From Bacteroidales bacterium (GTDB lineage Bacteria > Bacteroidota > Bacteroidia > Bacteroidales > P3): 64,000 nucleotides of DNA. Of this stretch, positions 17,962 through 26,676 are shown in pieces. The notes under the pieces are model-generated. The model had not been told where the DNA came from. It saw only the letters and a program-made list of their open reading frames with translations, and did not search any database. Location of the stretch: assembly GCA_016281475.1 (NCBI GenBank), contig JAEEIS010000026.1:1-64000 (forward strand), read 5' to 3'. The position numbers were made by a program, and so were the translations under genes. Position 1 is the first letter of the stretch. The number at the start of each line of letters is the position of its first letter.

Positions 17962-18017
17962 TGTATAGAGGCTAAGGTCTGTAGTTTATCTCATTTTTCA
18001 ACTTTCAATTTCCAAAG

Positions 18018-19667
18018 ATGCTCAAGACCATTCATATTGAAAACTATGCGCTGATTCGCGAAACGGATATCGTGTTCGACGACTCGTTTACCGTCATCAC
18101 GGGTGAGACGGGCGCCGGTAAATCTATCCTGTTGGGCGCATTGGGATTGTTGCTGGGGCAGCGTGCCGATACGCAGGTGCTGTATGACAAGGAGCGCAAA
18201 TGCCTGGTCGAAGCCGTGTTCGATATCGCAGGGTTGAATCTGAAGCCCCTCTTCGAGCAGTACGATGCCGACTACGACGACCAGCTTATTCTTCGCCGCG
18301 AAATACTACCGTCGGCCAAGAGCCGTGCCTTTGTCAACGACTCGCCTGCCAGTTTGCAGCTGCTCAAGGAGTTGGCTCCGCATATCCTCGACATCCACTC
18401 TCAGTATCAGACGCTCACCCTCACCGAAAGCCTTTTCCAAACCCAACTGGTCGACAGCTTTTCAACCCCTGCATTGCTGCCCCAATACCAGTCGCTCTAT
18501 CACCAATATGTGGATTTAAAACATGAGTTGGAGCGTCTCACGGCGCAGGATGCTGAGAATAATAAGGTGATGGACTACAATAGGTTCCTCTACGACGAAT
18601 TGCTCTCGGCCAGTCTGCAAGAGGACGAGCAGCATCAACTGGAGGAGGAGGCGCACTTGCTGGAGCACACGGGCACTATCAAGGAGGCTCTGGGAACGAT
18701 GGAATCCCTTTGTGACGGTGACGACGGGGCCGTGTCGCGACTTCTCGCCGCACGTGGTGCTATGGCCAACGTGGCTGCATATCATGGAGATATGGAGACG
18801 CTGTACCAGCGAGTAGATTCCTGCATCATCGAGCTTCAGGACATGATGTCTGATGCCGCCTCTCTTAACGACCGGCTGCAGTTCTCTCCCGAACGACAGG
18901 CTTTTGTGAATGAACGGCTCGACCTCATCTACCGGTTGCAAAAAAAACATGGTGTCGACAGCGTCGCGGCGTTGCTTGAAATTCAGCACCGTCTCGACCA
19001 ACAACTGCAGGAGGCCGACAACCTCGACGACCGCATCCGCGAGGTGATGGAGAAGGTAGACAAGGCTTTTGCGCAAATGCAGCAGGCTGCCGACAAGCTC
19101 ACTGCTGGCCGTCGACAGGCTGGCGGGCAGTTGGAAAAACTGCTGCTGCCCATTTTAGGCCAGCTCGGCATGGCAGCGGCACGCATTGTTGTCGACATTA
19201 CGCCTGCCGCCGACTATGGTCCGATGGGCCACGACAACGTACGACTGCTCTTCAATGCCAATCAGGGCGGCTCTCTGCGTCCGTTGGCCGAGGTGGCTTC
19301 GGGTGGCGAGCTCTCGCGCCTAATGCTTGCCGTCAAGTCGGTGGTGACTCAGCGCAGTTTCCTTCCCACCATCATCTTCGACGAAATCGACAGCGGTGTG
19401 TCAGGCAACATATCGGTGGCAGTGGGTGCCATCATGCGGCAGATGGCGCAGCACATGCAGGTTGTTGCCATCTCGCATCTCCCGCAGATTGCAGCCAAAG
19501 CGTCGCAACACCTCAAGGTGGCCAAGGCCCTTGAGGACGACCGTACCATTTCGCGCATCCGCGAGTTGCAGCCCGACGAGCGTGTCACCGAAATAGCCGT
19601 CATGCTTTCTTCCAATCCACCCACCCCTGCAGCACTCCAAACCGCCCGCGAATTGATGTCAAACTAA
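18018..19667 (+). CDS. recN: DNA repair ATPase RecN
   Basis: A 549-residue SMC-like ABC ATPase of double-strand-break repair. Walker A GETGAGKS is at residues 29-36, the central 150-350 region is coiled-coil rich (QEDEQHQLEEEAHLLEHTG and similar), the ABC signature ASGGELSR is at 427-434, and Walker B IIFDEIDSGVSG follows with the first Asp at 455. The usual QVVAISHLPQIAAKA H-loop comes after. The length and order are typical. It is preceded by a TTTCAACTTTCAATTT repeat fragment and followed 17 bp later by the M23 peptidase gene. Confidence 0.96.
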   Translation: MLKTIHIENYALIRETDIVFDDSFTVITGETGAGKSILLGALGLLLGQRADTQVLYDKERKCLVEAVFDIAGLNLKPLFEQYDADYDDQLILRREILPSAKSRAFVNDSPASLQLLKELAPHILDIHSQYQTLTLTESLFQTQLVDSFSTPALLPQYQSLYHQYVDLKHELERLTAQDAENNKVMDYNRFLYDELLSASLQEDEQHQLEEEAHLLEHTGTIKEALGTMESLCDGDDGAVSRLLAARGAMANVAAYHGDMETLYQRVDSCIIELQDMMSDAASLNDRLQFSPERQAFVNERLDLIYRLQKKHGVDSVAALLEIQHRLDQQLQEADNLDDRIREVMEKVDKAFAQMQQAADKLTAGRRQAGGQLEKLLLPILGQLGMAAARIVVDITPAADYGPMGHDNVRLLFNANQGGSLRPLAEVASGGELSRLMLAVKSVVTQRSFLPTIIFDEIDSGVSGNISVAVGAIMRQMAQHMQVVAISHLPQIAAKASQHLKVAKALEDDRTISRIRELQPDERVTEIAVMLSSNPPTPAALQTARELMSN

Positions 19668-19684
19668 ATCAACATATCAACACA

Positions 19685-21448
19685 ATGCTCATGAAACGCC
19701 TTTTAGTCTTTTGTTTTTACTTTTTAGTATTTGTACTCGCTGCCAACTCTCAGACAAAGAAGACACCTCAACTAGATTGTCCCTTGCATCTTACGCCCGC
19801 CCCGTCCGGCACTTTCGCCGAGGTGCGCACCAACCACTATCACGGCGGTCTCGACCTCCGTGTGGGTGGTGATGAGGGCGTGGGCACCCCCGTCTACGCC
19901 CCTGCCGACGGCTATGTGTCGCGCTTGCGCATCTCTGCCTACGATGGTGGCAAGATGCTTTATATCAATCATGCAGGCAACATCACCACTGTCTATCTCC
20001 ATCTCGACGGCTATCATGGAGCCATTGCTAAATACGTTCGCAACTTTCAGGCACGCAACCAGTGCTATACCTTCGACACCACCGTTGCCGAAGGCGTGCT
20101 ACCTGTCCGCAAGGGCGACCTAATTGCCTATGCCGGCAATACGGGCATGAGCGGCGGACCCCACCTCCACTACGAAGTGCGCGACACCCGTACCCAGCAG
20201 AGCCTCAACCCTCTCCGCTATGGCATCACCCTGCCCGACACCCTACGTCCTACCATTAGGGGTATCCGCCTCATCCCGGTCGACAAGAACACCCGCATCA
20301 ATGGCACCAATTCGCCCATGCAGGTGGACATGTCCACCAAGTTCCGTCGCATGGGCACCGTCTACAATCCCATCCCCGTCCTAGGTCGTTTCTATATTTC
20401 GGTCTACGCCACCGACATGTCCGAAGGCTCCACCCAACGCAATGGCTATGAGCGCATCGACATCTGGGTCGACGGCAAGCATTTCTTCCAATACAGCGTC
20501 GACAAGATTACCTTTGCTGACACCCGTGCCATCAATGCCCAGCTCGACTATAGCCAGTATCTCGCTACGCGAGAGCCTTATATCATCACCCGCCGTCTGC
20601 CCGGCGACCCCATGCGTCCTGCACGCACCTTTGGCGACGGCAGCATCGGCTTCATCGACAGCGACACTACCCTCCACCGCATCACCGTCGCCGTCACCGA
20701 CTTCAACGGCAACCAGGTCGTGCGCTGCTTCTACGTGCGCAACCGTTTCGAGACACTCGTCCCCATGCACGATGTGCCCGAGCATCCATCCTATCATCTC
20801 TTCTCCGACAGCCTCACCGTCCGCTGGCCGCTCAGCGTCTATCGTGGCGACTACCAAATAGAAATGCCTGCCGGCATGACCTATTACGACGACCTGCTGC
20901 TCCACGGCATACAGAAAGACCGTCGCTATATCTCGCCCATCTACACCGTCAAGCCCTGGCAGAGTCCCTATCCACCCCATCGCACGTGGCAGCTGCGCGT
21001 GCCGCTGGTCATTGGGTTCGAACCCACTCAACTCGTCCTCTGCACGCTGCGCGACGACAATCTCTCAGCCCTGCCCACCCGCATTGTCGAACGCAAGATT
21101 GAGGGCAAACCCGGCCGTTGGCTCGAAGCCGACGTGCGCGTCTTTGGCAATTTCGTTGTCGCTTCCGACACCGCAGCACCCTACGTCAAACCACTTAACT
21201 TCAAGCAAGGAGGCAAAGTTACCGCCTCATCGCTGCACATGAAGATGGGCGACAACCTGTCGGGTGTGCGCGAATACCGCTGCTTCATCAATGGCGAGTG
21301 GGTGTTGGCAGAGTTCGACGGCAAAACTGCCACCCTCAGCATCGCCCTCAACCAAGTGCCATCCTCGGCCAAAAGTCTCGACCTCCGCATCTTCCTCTCC
21401 GACTGTTGTGGCAACGCTCGCGAAGTGGCGTATTCGTTAAGACGATAA
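19685..21448 (+). CDS. M23-family (LytM) peptidoglycan endopeptidase, exported
   Basis: 587 residues with a signal peptide (KRLLVFCFYFLVFVLAANSQ). The LytM/M23 zinc domain is near the N-terminus: the HGGLD motif gives H53 and D57, and HLHYE gives H160 and H162. The remaining 400 residues form beta-rich domains of unknown role (SYHLFSDSLTVRWPLS, VKPLNFKQGGKVTASS). The active residues are present, so it may be an active DD-endopeptidase acting on peptide cross-links in the periplasm. This long N-terminal-M23 architecture is common in Bacteroidetes. Starts at codon 1 or 3 (both ATG) cannot be told apart. It is probably transcribed with recN. Confidence 0.9.
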   Translation: MLMKRLLVFCFYFLVFVLAANSQTKKTPQLDCPLHLTPAPSGTFAEVRTNHYHGGLDLRVGGDEGVGTPVYAPADGYVSRLRISAYDGGKMLYINHAGNITTVYLHLDGYHGAIAKYVRNFQARNQCYTFDTTVAEGVLPVRKGDLIAYAGNTGMSGGPHLHYEVRDTRTQQSLNPLRYGITLPDTLRPTIRGIRLIPVDKNTRINGTNSPMQVDMSTKFRRMGTVYNPIPVLGRFYISVYATDMSEGSTQRNGYERIDIWVDGKHFFQYSVDKITFADTRAINAQLDYSQYLATREPYIITRRLPGDPMRPARTFGDGSIGFIDSDTTLHRITVAVTDFNGNQVVRCFYVRNRFETLVPMHDVPEHPSYHLFSDSLTVRWPLSVYRGDYQIEMPAGMTYYDDLLLHGIQKDRRYISPIYTVKPWQSPYPPHRTWQLRVPLVIGFEPTQLVLCTLRDDNLSALPTRIVERKIEGKPGRWLEADVRVFGNFVVASDTAAPYVKPLNFKQGGKVTASSLHMKMGDNLSGVREYRCFINGEWVLAEFDGKTATLSIALNQVPSSAKSLDLRIFLSDCCGNAREVAYSLRR

Positions 21449-21461
21449 AACAAACAATCAA

Positions 21462-22163
21462 TCACCTAATCTCTATCCCCGAGAACACGCACTGTCCGGA
21501 GATATAGAGCGTATGGGTGTTGTCGGAAATGATGACCTGACGCTTGTCGTCCACTCCGCCAAAAGTAGCGTTGGCAGTGACCCTAACAAGCAGGTTGCCG
21601 GGCGCAAGTATATTCAGTCCCGCAAACTTGCAGTCCACATTCAGCATCACGTCCTCGTTGATGATGGCATTGCGCAGGTCGAGATGCACCGAGGCAAACG
21701 ACGCACTCACGTCTGCGCCCTCGAACACCTCGCCGCCAAAACTCAAATTCTGCTCGCCAAAGGCCGCATTTACCACACGGATGTTCTTCCCGTCGCGGTT
21801 CAGTGTATGGACAGGGGGAGTGCAGGTCTCCTTTTTCTTTTTCGAAGCTATTTTCGACACGGGATTGCCAAATATCATCCCCAGTCCCAGCGCGATAACA
21901 AGTACCGCCAGTCCTATCTTCCAGAACATGTCCCAGTTGATGACGTTCTGCTCGGCAAGCAGTAGCAGCACACCCACGCCCAACCCGATGGCCGGGCCGG
22001 TCTTATCTGAGTGCCCTAATAGTCCGCAGAGCGAAGGGATGATGATGAACATCGTCCACCACCCATCAAACAGAACATTGATGTGAAGGCAAATGCACAC
22101 AATCCACGCGATGCCGATAAGCACCAGCGCCGTTCCCCAAATAACCTTGTTGTTTCGATTCAT
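21462..22163 (-). CDS. LiaF-like membrane protein (cell-envelope stress family)
   Basis: A 233-residue protein with four N-terminal hydrophobic segments (VIWGTALVLIGIAWIVCIC, MFIIIPSLCGLL, AIGLGVGVLLLLAEQ, IGLAVLVIALGLGMIFG). A basic linker (KIASKKKKE) and a C-terminal beta-helical LiaF/DUF2154-type domain (FGEQNLSFGGEVFEGADVSASF, VDCKFAGLNILAP) follow. In Firmicutes LiaF restrains the LiaRS two-component system; in Bacteroidetes no partner is established and none is adjacent here. The gene is convergent with the M23 peptidase (13 bp apart). It has its own promoter box at 22233-22240 and a roughly 70-bp leader with a GGCAGA/TCTGCC inverted repeat. Confidence 0.82.
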   Translation of the reverse strand: MNRNNKVIWGTALVLIGIAWIVCICLHINVLFDGWWTMFIIIPSLCGLLGHSDKTGPAIGLGVGVLLLLAEQNVINWDMFWKIGLAVLVIALGLGMIFGNPVSKIASKKKKETCTPPVHTLNRDGKNIRVVNAAFGEQNLSFGGEVFEGADVSASFASVHLDLRNAIINEDVMLNVDCKFAGLNILAPGNLLVRVTANATFGGVDDKRQVIISDNTHTLYISGQCVFSGIEIR

Positions 22164-22232
22164 ACTATTATTTCTTTTAAGTTAGTGAATTAGGCAGATA
22201 TAGCCTGTCTGCCACATTTCTTTATTCGGCTG

Positions 22233-22240
22233 CAAAATTA
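22233..22240 (-). promoter_or_regulatory. -7 promoter box for the LiaF-like gene (TAATTTTG, minus strand)
   Basis: TAATTTTG on the minus strand matches TAnnTTTG, 70 bp before the start. The leader contains GGCAGA...TCTGCC (22191-22212), a small stem. Confidence 0.6.
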
Positions 22241-22361
22241 CACAAAAATCATCACATGAATTAAAAAAAAGTTTCTCAGCATCCTCCCTATTCCTTGTGG
22301 TGCGCGCGTGTTGGCGCGTTGCTCAAAACAGAGTGCCTTTTGGGTTTCTCCGCTATTAATA

Positions 22362-22418
22362 CTTTAGTTATACTTCAGTTATTCTATTATTTTCCGAAAA
22401 ACAAAAGTATAACTAAAG
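22362..22418. repeat. 12-bp perfect inverted repeat in the liaF/rplU spacer
   Basis: CTTTAGTTATAC (22362-22373) and GTATAACTAAAG (22407-22418) are exact inverse complements separated by 33 bp. An ATAAATATAG word repeated in tandem follows immediately. The 514-bp spacer 22164-22677 otherwise holds only the two divergent promoters and a G-rich stretch (about 22455-22525). The repeat could be an operator or part of an unannotated RNA. Confidence 0.6.
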
Positions 22419-22598
22419 GATAAATATAGTATAAATATAGGATATATGTAAAGAGAAGGAGGGGGGTGAGGTTTGGTTTTTAGGGGGTGGGTATGGGCAA
22501 AGGGTGGGCGGGAAGTGGGTGGTGGAAAATATTGCGGTGATAATCAGAGGGTTGATAAAAAAGTTGCAAAAAAACTTTGTCAGTTCAAAAAATAGTTG

Positions 22599-22606
22599 TA
22601 ATTTTG
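22599..22606 (+). promoter_or_regulatory. rplU promoter (-7 TAATTTTG, -33 TTTG)
   Basis: TAATTTTG at 22599-22606 with TTTG at 22576-22579, a spacing of 19 bp, is a good match to the full Bacteroidetes consensus. The leader is about 65 bases and contains GGCAAGGAAAGCC, a possible small stem that might serve ribosomal-protein feedback (inference). Confidence 0.7.
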
Positions 22607-22677
22607 CAGTCCGTTTCGTGGGCAAGGAAAGCCACCGAAAATGCAGTAAATTATACAATTAAAATATTTTAAACACA

Positions 22678-22986
22678 ATGTACGCAATCGTAGAAATCGC
22701 AGGAAAGCAATTCAAGGTCGCTAAAGATCAGAAGGTCTTCGTGAACCGTCTTCACAACGACGAGGGCAGCGAGGTTACTTTTGACACCGTGATGCTTAAA
22801 GACAATGACGGCAACGTCGAGGTTGGACAACCTTACATTGCCGGTGCAAACGTGAAGGCCACCGTGCTACGCCACCTGAAGGGTGACAAGGTGTTGGTGT
22901 TCAAGAAAATCCGCCGCAAGGGTTATCAGAAGATGAATGGCCATCGCGACTATCTGACTCAGATTAAGATCGATAGCATTAACTAA
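22678..22986 (+). CDS. rplU: 50S ribosomal protein L21
   Basis: A 102-residue L21, a 23S rRNA-binding protein of the large subunit. It starts MYAIVEIAGKQFKVAKDQKVFVNRL and carries the closing GHRDYLTQIKI signature. The size is normal. rpmA follows after 32 bp, the classic rplU-rpmA pair. The strong upstream promoter fits high expression. Confidence 0.98.
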   Translation: MYAIVEIAGKQFKVAKDQKVFVNRLHNDEGSEVTFDTVMLKDNDGNVEVGQPYIAGANVKATVLRHLKGDKVLVFKKIRRKGYQKMNGHRDYLTQIKIDSIN

Positions 22987-23018
22987 ATCAATGTAAAACC
23001 GTTTAAAAATAGAAAATT

Positions 23019-23282
23019 ATGGCTCACAAAAAAGGTGTCGGTAGTTCCAGTAACGGTCGTGAATCCGAAAGCAAACGTTTAGGCGTTAAAATTTTTGGCG
23101 GTCAGCATTGTATCGCAGGTAACATCATCGTCCGTCAGCGTGGCACCGTCCACAACCCCGGCAAGAATGTTGGAATGGGCAAGGACCATACGCTGTTTGC
23201 TCTTTGCGACGGTGTCGTTAACTTCAAGAGAGGTCGCGAAGACCGCTCGTATGTTTCGGTCATTCCCGAGACTGCCGAATAA
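23019..23282 (+). CDS. rpmA: 50S ribosomal protein L27
   Basis: An 87-residue L27, which reaches the peptidyl-transferase centre with its N-terminus. It starts directly with [18 protein letters not shown] and has [14 protein letters not shown] [28 protein letters not shown]. There is no Firmicutes-type cleaved N-terminal extension. It is the second gene of the L21-L27 operon and is followed by an intrinsic terminator. Confidence 0.98.
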   Translation: MAHKKGVGSSSNGRESESKRLGVKIFGGQHCIAGNIIVRQRGTVHNPGKNVGMGKDHTLFALCDGVVNFKRGREDRSYVSVIPETAE

Positions 23283-23310
23283 GGTTTTGCAACAAACGAC
23301 TTTAAAATAA

Positions 23311-23341
23311 GGCACATGCCCGTTGGGCGTGTGTCTTTTTT
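23311..23341 (+). terminator. intrinsic terminator after rpmA
   Basis: GGCACATGCCC, a GTT loop and GGGCGTGTGTC form an 11-bp stem with only two wobble pairs, followed by TTTTTT. It separates the ribosomal operon from the aromatic-biosynthesis gene. Confidence 0.88.
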
Positions 23342-23384
23342 GGCATGAGGTGAAATAAAACGCGACTTTGTGCGTTATAGTGGT

Positions 23385-24425
23385 ATGAAAGGCAAGAAGC
23401 CCTATATGGTAGCAGGTCCGTGCAGCGTGGAGAGCCGCGAGCAGCTGGGCGAGGTGGTACATGCGTTGTCGCGTGTGCCACAGGTGGATATGGTGCGTTG
23501 CGGGGTGTGGAAGCCGAGGACGCATCCGGGTGTGTTTGAGGGCAGGGGCGAGGAGGCGTTGCGCTGGATTGCGGAGCTGAAGGAGAATTTCCCACAGTTG
23601 AGGTTTTGTTGCGAGGTGGCGCGGGCGGAGCATGTGGAGTTGGCGTTGCGCTACGGCATGGAGGGTGTGTGGATTGGTGCGCGGACGACGGCAAACCCTT
23701 TTATGGTGAAGGAGGTGACGGAGGCGTTGCGTGGGAGCAGGGTGACGGTGATGGTGAAGAATGCGCCGAGTCCCGATGTGCAGCTGTGGATTGGGGCGGT
23801 GGAGCGTTGCCGGCAGGTGGGGTTGGAGGATGTTGTGGCGGTGCATCGCGGTTTCGATGTGTTTAGGAACGGCGGCTATCGCAACAATCCGTTGTGGGAG
23901 GTGCCGATAGAGTTGCGCCGACTGGAGCCGGAGTTGCCTATCTTGTGCGACCCCAGCCATATAGCGGGTCGGCGTGAGCCGATTGCCGCGTTGGTACAGA
24001 CGGCGATGAACTTGGGTTTCGACGGGCTGATGGTGGAGGTGCATCCCCACCCCGACGAGGCCTATACGGATGCAGGACAGCAGATTACGCCAGACGAACT
24101 GAGCCGCTTGTTAGAGTCGTTGGTGGTGAAGCAGACCGACAGCACGGTGGCCGACGGCCAGCTGCAGCGGCTGCGGGAGGAGATAGATGTGCTGGACGGC
24201 CAGTTGCTGCAGGTATTGGCGGCGCGGTTGGGTGTGGCTGGCGAGATTGCGAAGGTGAAGGAACGCGGCAACCTGGCTGTGTACCAGCCGAAGAGGTGGG
24301 AGCAGTTGCTGCAGCAGAGGAGGCTGACGGCAAAGGAGTTGGGGCTTGCGCCCGATTTTGTGGAGGAGATTTTTGAAAAGATACATGCGGAGAGTGTGAG
24401 GGTGCAGCTGGAGTTGAGGGGTTGA
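23385..24425 (+). CDS. bifunctional DAHP synthase / chorismate mutase (type II)
   Basis: About 346 residues fusing a KDPG-type DAHP synthase (residues 1 to about 250: YMVAGPCSVESREQ, MVRCGVWKPRTHPGVFEG, LCDPSHIAGRR, VEVHPHPDEAY) to a C-terminal AroQ-type chorismate mutase (about 262-346: LREEIDVLDGQLLQVLAARLGVAGEIAKVK). It makes DAHP, the first shikimate-pathway intermediate, and can feed prephenate for Phe/Tyr synthesis. In such fusions the mutase domain often mediates feedback inhibition of the synthase. I chose ATG 23385; an in-frame GTG five codons upstream is possible. The shikimate kinase gene lies 1.7 kb downstream on the other strand. Confidence 0.92.
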   Translation: MKGKKPYMVAGPCSVESREQLGEVVHALSRVPQVDMVRCGVWKPRTHPGVFEGRGEEALRWIAELKENFPQLRFCCEVARAEHVELALRYGMEGVWIGARTTANPFMVKEVTEALRGSRVTVMVKNAPSPDVQLWIGAVERCRQVGLEDVVAVHRGFDVFRNGGYRNNPLWEVPIELRRLEPELPILCDPSHIAGRREPIAALVQTAMNLGFDGLMVEVHPHPDEAYTDAGQQITPDELSRLLESLVVKQTDSTVADGQLQRLREEIDVLDGQLLQVLAARLGVAGEIAKVKERGNLAVYQPKRWEQLLQQRRLTAKELGLAPDFVEEIFEKIHAESVRVQLELRG

Positions 24426-24543
24426 GAGTTTTTATACATACCCCGGTCTTGCGGACATCTCTCTAAAGAGAGGACGACTGACACGCATGAGATTAACGTA
24501 TCAACGTAACAACATATAGTAAAACCTTTAAAACACAAAATAG

Positions 24544-25107
24544 ATGAAGATTCGTTTTCTTAAATTCAAAGACTGGCTGCTGATGGGTGTCATGGGGTTG
24601 TTTGGCCTCACGGCGTGCCATACGGCCAAGAAGGTGGCTGAGGAGCCGGTGAAGAACGACAACAAAGACTCTGTGGAGCAGCCCGTTCCGAGAGGCGGCG
24701 AGATGGCACTGATGTATGGTGTGCCGACGATGGACTTTGTGGTGAAGGGCCGTGTCATCAACGAGCAGGGCAAGCCGGTGAAGGGGATGCAGGTGATATT
24801 GGTCAATCAGACCGTGGACATCGCGCCCGACCACATGGATTTGGACAATCCTTTCGTGCAGAGCTATATAGATAAGGCTTCGGATACTACAGACGCGCAG
24901 GGTGCGTTTGAATGCCATGTGAAGGATGTGCCGACCGACGTGCAGCGCGTGATAGTGCGCGACATCGACGGCTCGAAGAACGGTAACTATGTGGATCAGA
25001 TGGTCGACATCGAGTTCACTGAGGCCGACCAGTCGGGCGAGCGCAAGGGCTGGTATGTGGGTCGTCGCACTAAGGATGTGGACATCACCGTCAGCAAGAA
25101 GAAGTAG
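24544..25107 (+). CDS. radical SAM-associated putative lipoprotein
   Basis: A 187-residue lipoprotein whose signal (WLLMGVMGLFGLTAC) has lipobox LTAC with Cys 25. After an acidic linker comes MYGVPTMDFVVKGRVINEQGKPVKGMQVILV, the conserved segment of the lipoprotein in the Bacteroidetes rSAM/lipoprotein system. It resembles a carboxypeptidase-regulatory (Ig-like) fold up to the C-terminal KKK. The partner radical SAM gene starts 17 bp downstream. The function is unknown; the persistent pairing suggests the lipoprotein is modified by, or works with, the enzyme (inference). Confidence 0.85.
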   Translation: MKIRFLKFKDWLLMGVMGLFGLTACHTAKKVAEEPVKNDNKDSVEQPVPRGGEMALMYGVPTMDFVVKGRVINEQGKPVKGMQVILVNQTVDIAPDHMDLDNPFVQSYIDKASDTTDAQGAFECHVKDVPTDVQRVIVRDIDGSKNGNYVDQMVDIEFTEADQSGERKGWYVGRRTKDVDITVSKKK

Positions 25108-25123
25108 GTCCAGTTCGGAAACA

Positions 25124-26182
25124 ATGAATCTGAAGCAGGAGGTTTGGCGGCAATACCGTCATAATCAGGCACAGCTGCACCCGTTGCGGACGCTCTTTTG
25201 GGAGTGTACGCTGCGGTGCAATATGCGCTGCAGGCATTGCGGCAGCGACTGCAAGGTGAGCGCGACCACGCCCGACATGCCGGCGAAGGATTTCTTCAAG
25301 GCGATAGACGACATTACGCCGCATGTGGATCCGCACAAGGTGTTTGTCATCTTCACGGGTGGCGAGGCTCTGCTGCGCCCCGACATCGATGCCTGCGGGT
25401 TGGAATTGTATCGAAGGGGCTTTCCGTGGGGAATGGTGACCAACGGCTACCTGCTGGACGAGAAACGGTTGGACAGCCTGTTGTCCAGCGGGATGCACTC
25501 GATAACCGTGAGCCTCGACGGGCTGGAGGAGGAGCACGACTGGATGCGCCAGATCCGAGGAGGGTTTGAGCGGGCGAGCAATGCCATCCGCCTGTTGGGA
25601 CAGACGAAGGATATTTTGTGGGACGTGGTGACTTGTGTCAATCCCCGCAACTACCACCAGTTGGATGCCATCAAGGACTATCTGTTGTCGCTGGGGTGTC
25701 ACCGTTGGCGCATCTTTGCCATCTTCCCTATGGGACGTGCCGCACATGACCCCGAGCTGCAGTTGTCGAACGAGCAGTTCACTGGGGTGTTGGACTTTGT
25801 GAAGCGGGTGAGAAAGGCAGACGACGGCATGGTTTGCAACTATGCCTGCGAGGGTTACCTGGGCAGCTATGAGCGGCAGGTGAGGGATGTCTACTACTTT
25901 TGCCGCGCAGGCATAGAGGTGGCATCGGTGCTGTGCGACGGCAGCATCTCGGGCTGCACAAGCATCCGCAGCAACCTGCATCAGGGCAATATCTACAAGG
26001 ATAACCTGTGGGAGGTGTGGCAGAACGGATTCCAAGCCTATCGCGACCGCAGTTGGGCACGCAAAGGACAATGCAAGGACTGCAAGGTGTGGCGTTACTG
26101 CGAAGGGAACGGACTGCACCTGTATGACGACGACGGCAACCTGCTGTCGTGCAGCCTGCACCGGATTATTGGGCAGAAGTAA
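25124..26182 (+). CDS. radical SAM enzyme of the rSAM/lipoprotein system, with SPASM-like C-terminus
   Basis: About 352 residues. I start it at ATG 25124 (MNLKQEVWRQYRHNQ), since the longer frame would run inside the lipoprotein gene. The SAM-binding CxxxCxxC is C32-NMR-C36-RH-C39 within FWECTLRCNMRCRHCGSDC. FVIFTGGEALLRPD is the GGE region, and the C-terminal CKDCKVWRYCEGNGLHLYDDDG with a final CSLH is a SPASM-like auxiliary cluster segment, as in peptide-modifying enzymes. The substrate is unknown. It is tightly linked to the lipoprotein gene and converges with aroK, overlapping it by 17 bp. Confidence 0.9.
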   Translation: MNLKQEVWRQYRHNQAQLHPLRTLFWECTLRCNMRCRHCGSDCKVSATTPDMPAKDFFKAIDDITPHVDPHKVFVIFTGGEALLRPDIDACGLELYRRGFPWGMVTNGYLLDEKRLDSLLSSGMHSITVSLDGLEEEHDWMRQIRGGFERASNAIRLLGQTKDILWDVVTCVNPRNYHQLDAIKDYLLSLGCHRWRIFAIFPMGRAAHDPELQLSNEQFTGVLDFVKRVRKADDGMVCNYACEGYLGSYERQVRDVYYFCRAGIEVASVLCDGSISGCTSIRSNLHQGNIYKDNLWEVWQNGFQAYRDRSWARKGQCKDCKVWRYCEGNGLHLYDDDGNLLSCSLHRIIGQK

Positions 26183-26672
26183 TCAGCCTTGCCAGTTCGT
26201 CGAGGTCGGACTTGTCGGCAGGGAAAATGATTTTGGCTTTTTTGTAATAAGGCAGCCGTTGGTCGAGTTGTTGCCTGATGAATTGGCTGCGTTCCTCCTC
26301 AGACATGCCTGTCAGAACGGGCCGTGGCTTTCTGGATTGCGCCGCGCGGCGCAGGAGGGTTTCGACTGATACGTCGAAATAGACCGTGGTGCCGTGAAGG
26401 TTCATCCACTGCATGTTGTCGAAGTGGCAGGGGGTGCCGCCACCAGTGGAGATGATGATGTTGTCCTCGTCGGCAGTGGTGTGCAGGAGCTTTTGTTCCA
26501 GTTTGCGGAAGGCCTCTTCGCCATAGCGTTTGAAGAAGATGGGGATGGAGGTGTGGAATTGGAGTTCGAAGAATTGGTCGAGGTCGAGCCAACGATAGCC
26601 CATCTGGACGGCAAGCTTGTGTCCGACGGTGGTCTTTCCACTGTACATGTAGCCTGTGAGATAGATTCGCAT
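26166..26672 (-). CDS. aroK: shikimate kinase
   Basis: A 168-residue P-loop kinase that phosphorylates shikimate. Walker A is GYMYSGKTT (residues 7-15), the shikimate-binding DLDQFFE follows, GEEAFRKLE is the adenine/substrate segment, STGGGTPC is the GGG motif and RPVL the lid residue pattern. The length is standard. The Tyr-Met in the P-loop instead of the common Met/Phe is a mild variation. It overlaps the radical SAM gene tail to tail. Confidence 0.93.
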   Translation of the reverse strand: MRIYLTGYMYSGKTTVGHKLAVQMGYRWLDLDQFFELQFHTSIPIFFKRYGEEAFRKLEQKLLHTTADEDNIIISTGGGTPCHFDNMQWMNLHGTTVYFDVSVETLLRRAAQSRKPRPVLTGMSEEERSQFIRQQLDQRLPYYKKAKIIFPADKSDLDELARLITSAQ

Positions 26673-26676
26673 GGGC

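Noticed and set aside
22440..22530. A G-rich stretch that might form a quadruplex in the rplU leader region
   Set aside because: It lies upstream of the rplU promoter box, so it is not in the transcript, and G-runs are irregular.
25091..26161. A 356-codon antisense frame over the radical SAM gene
   Set aside because: No signal, domain or promoter, and the sense frame contains the Cys motifs of a radical SAM enzyme.
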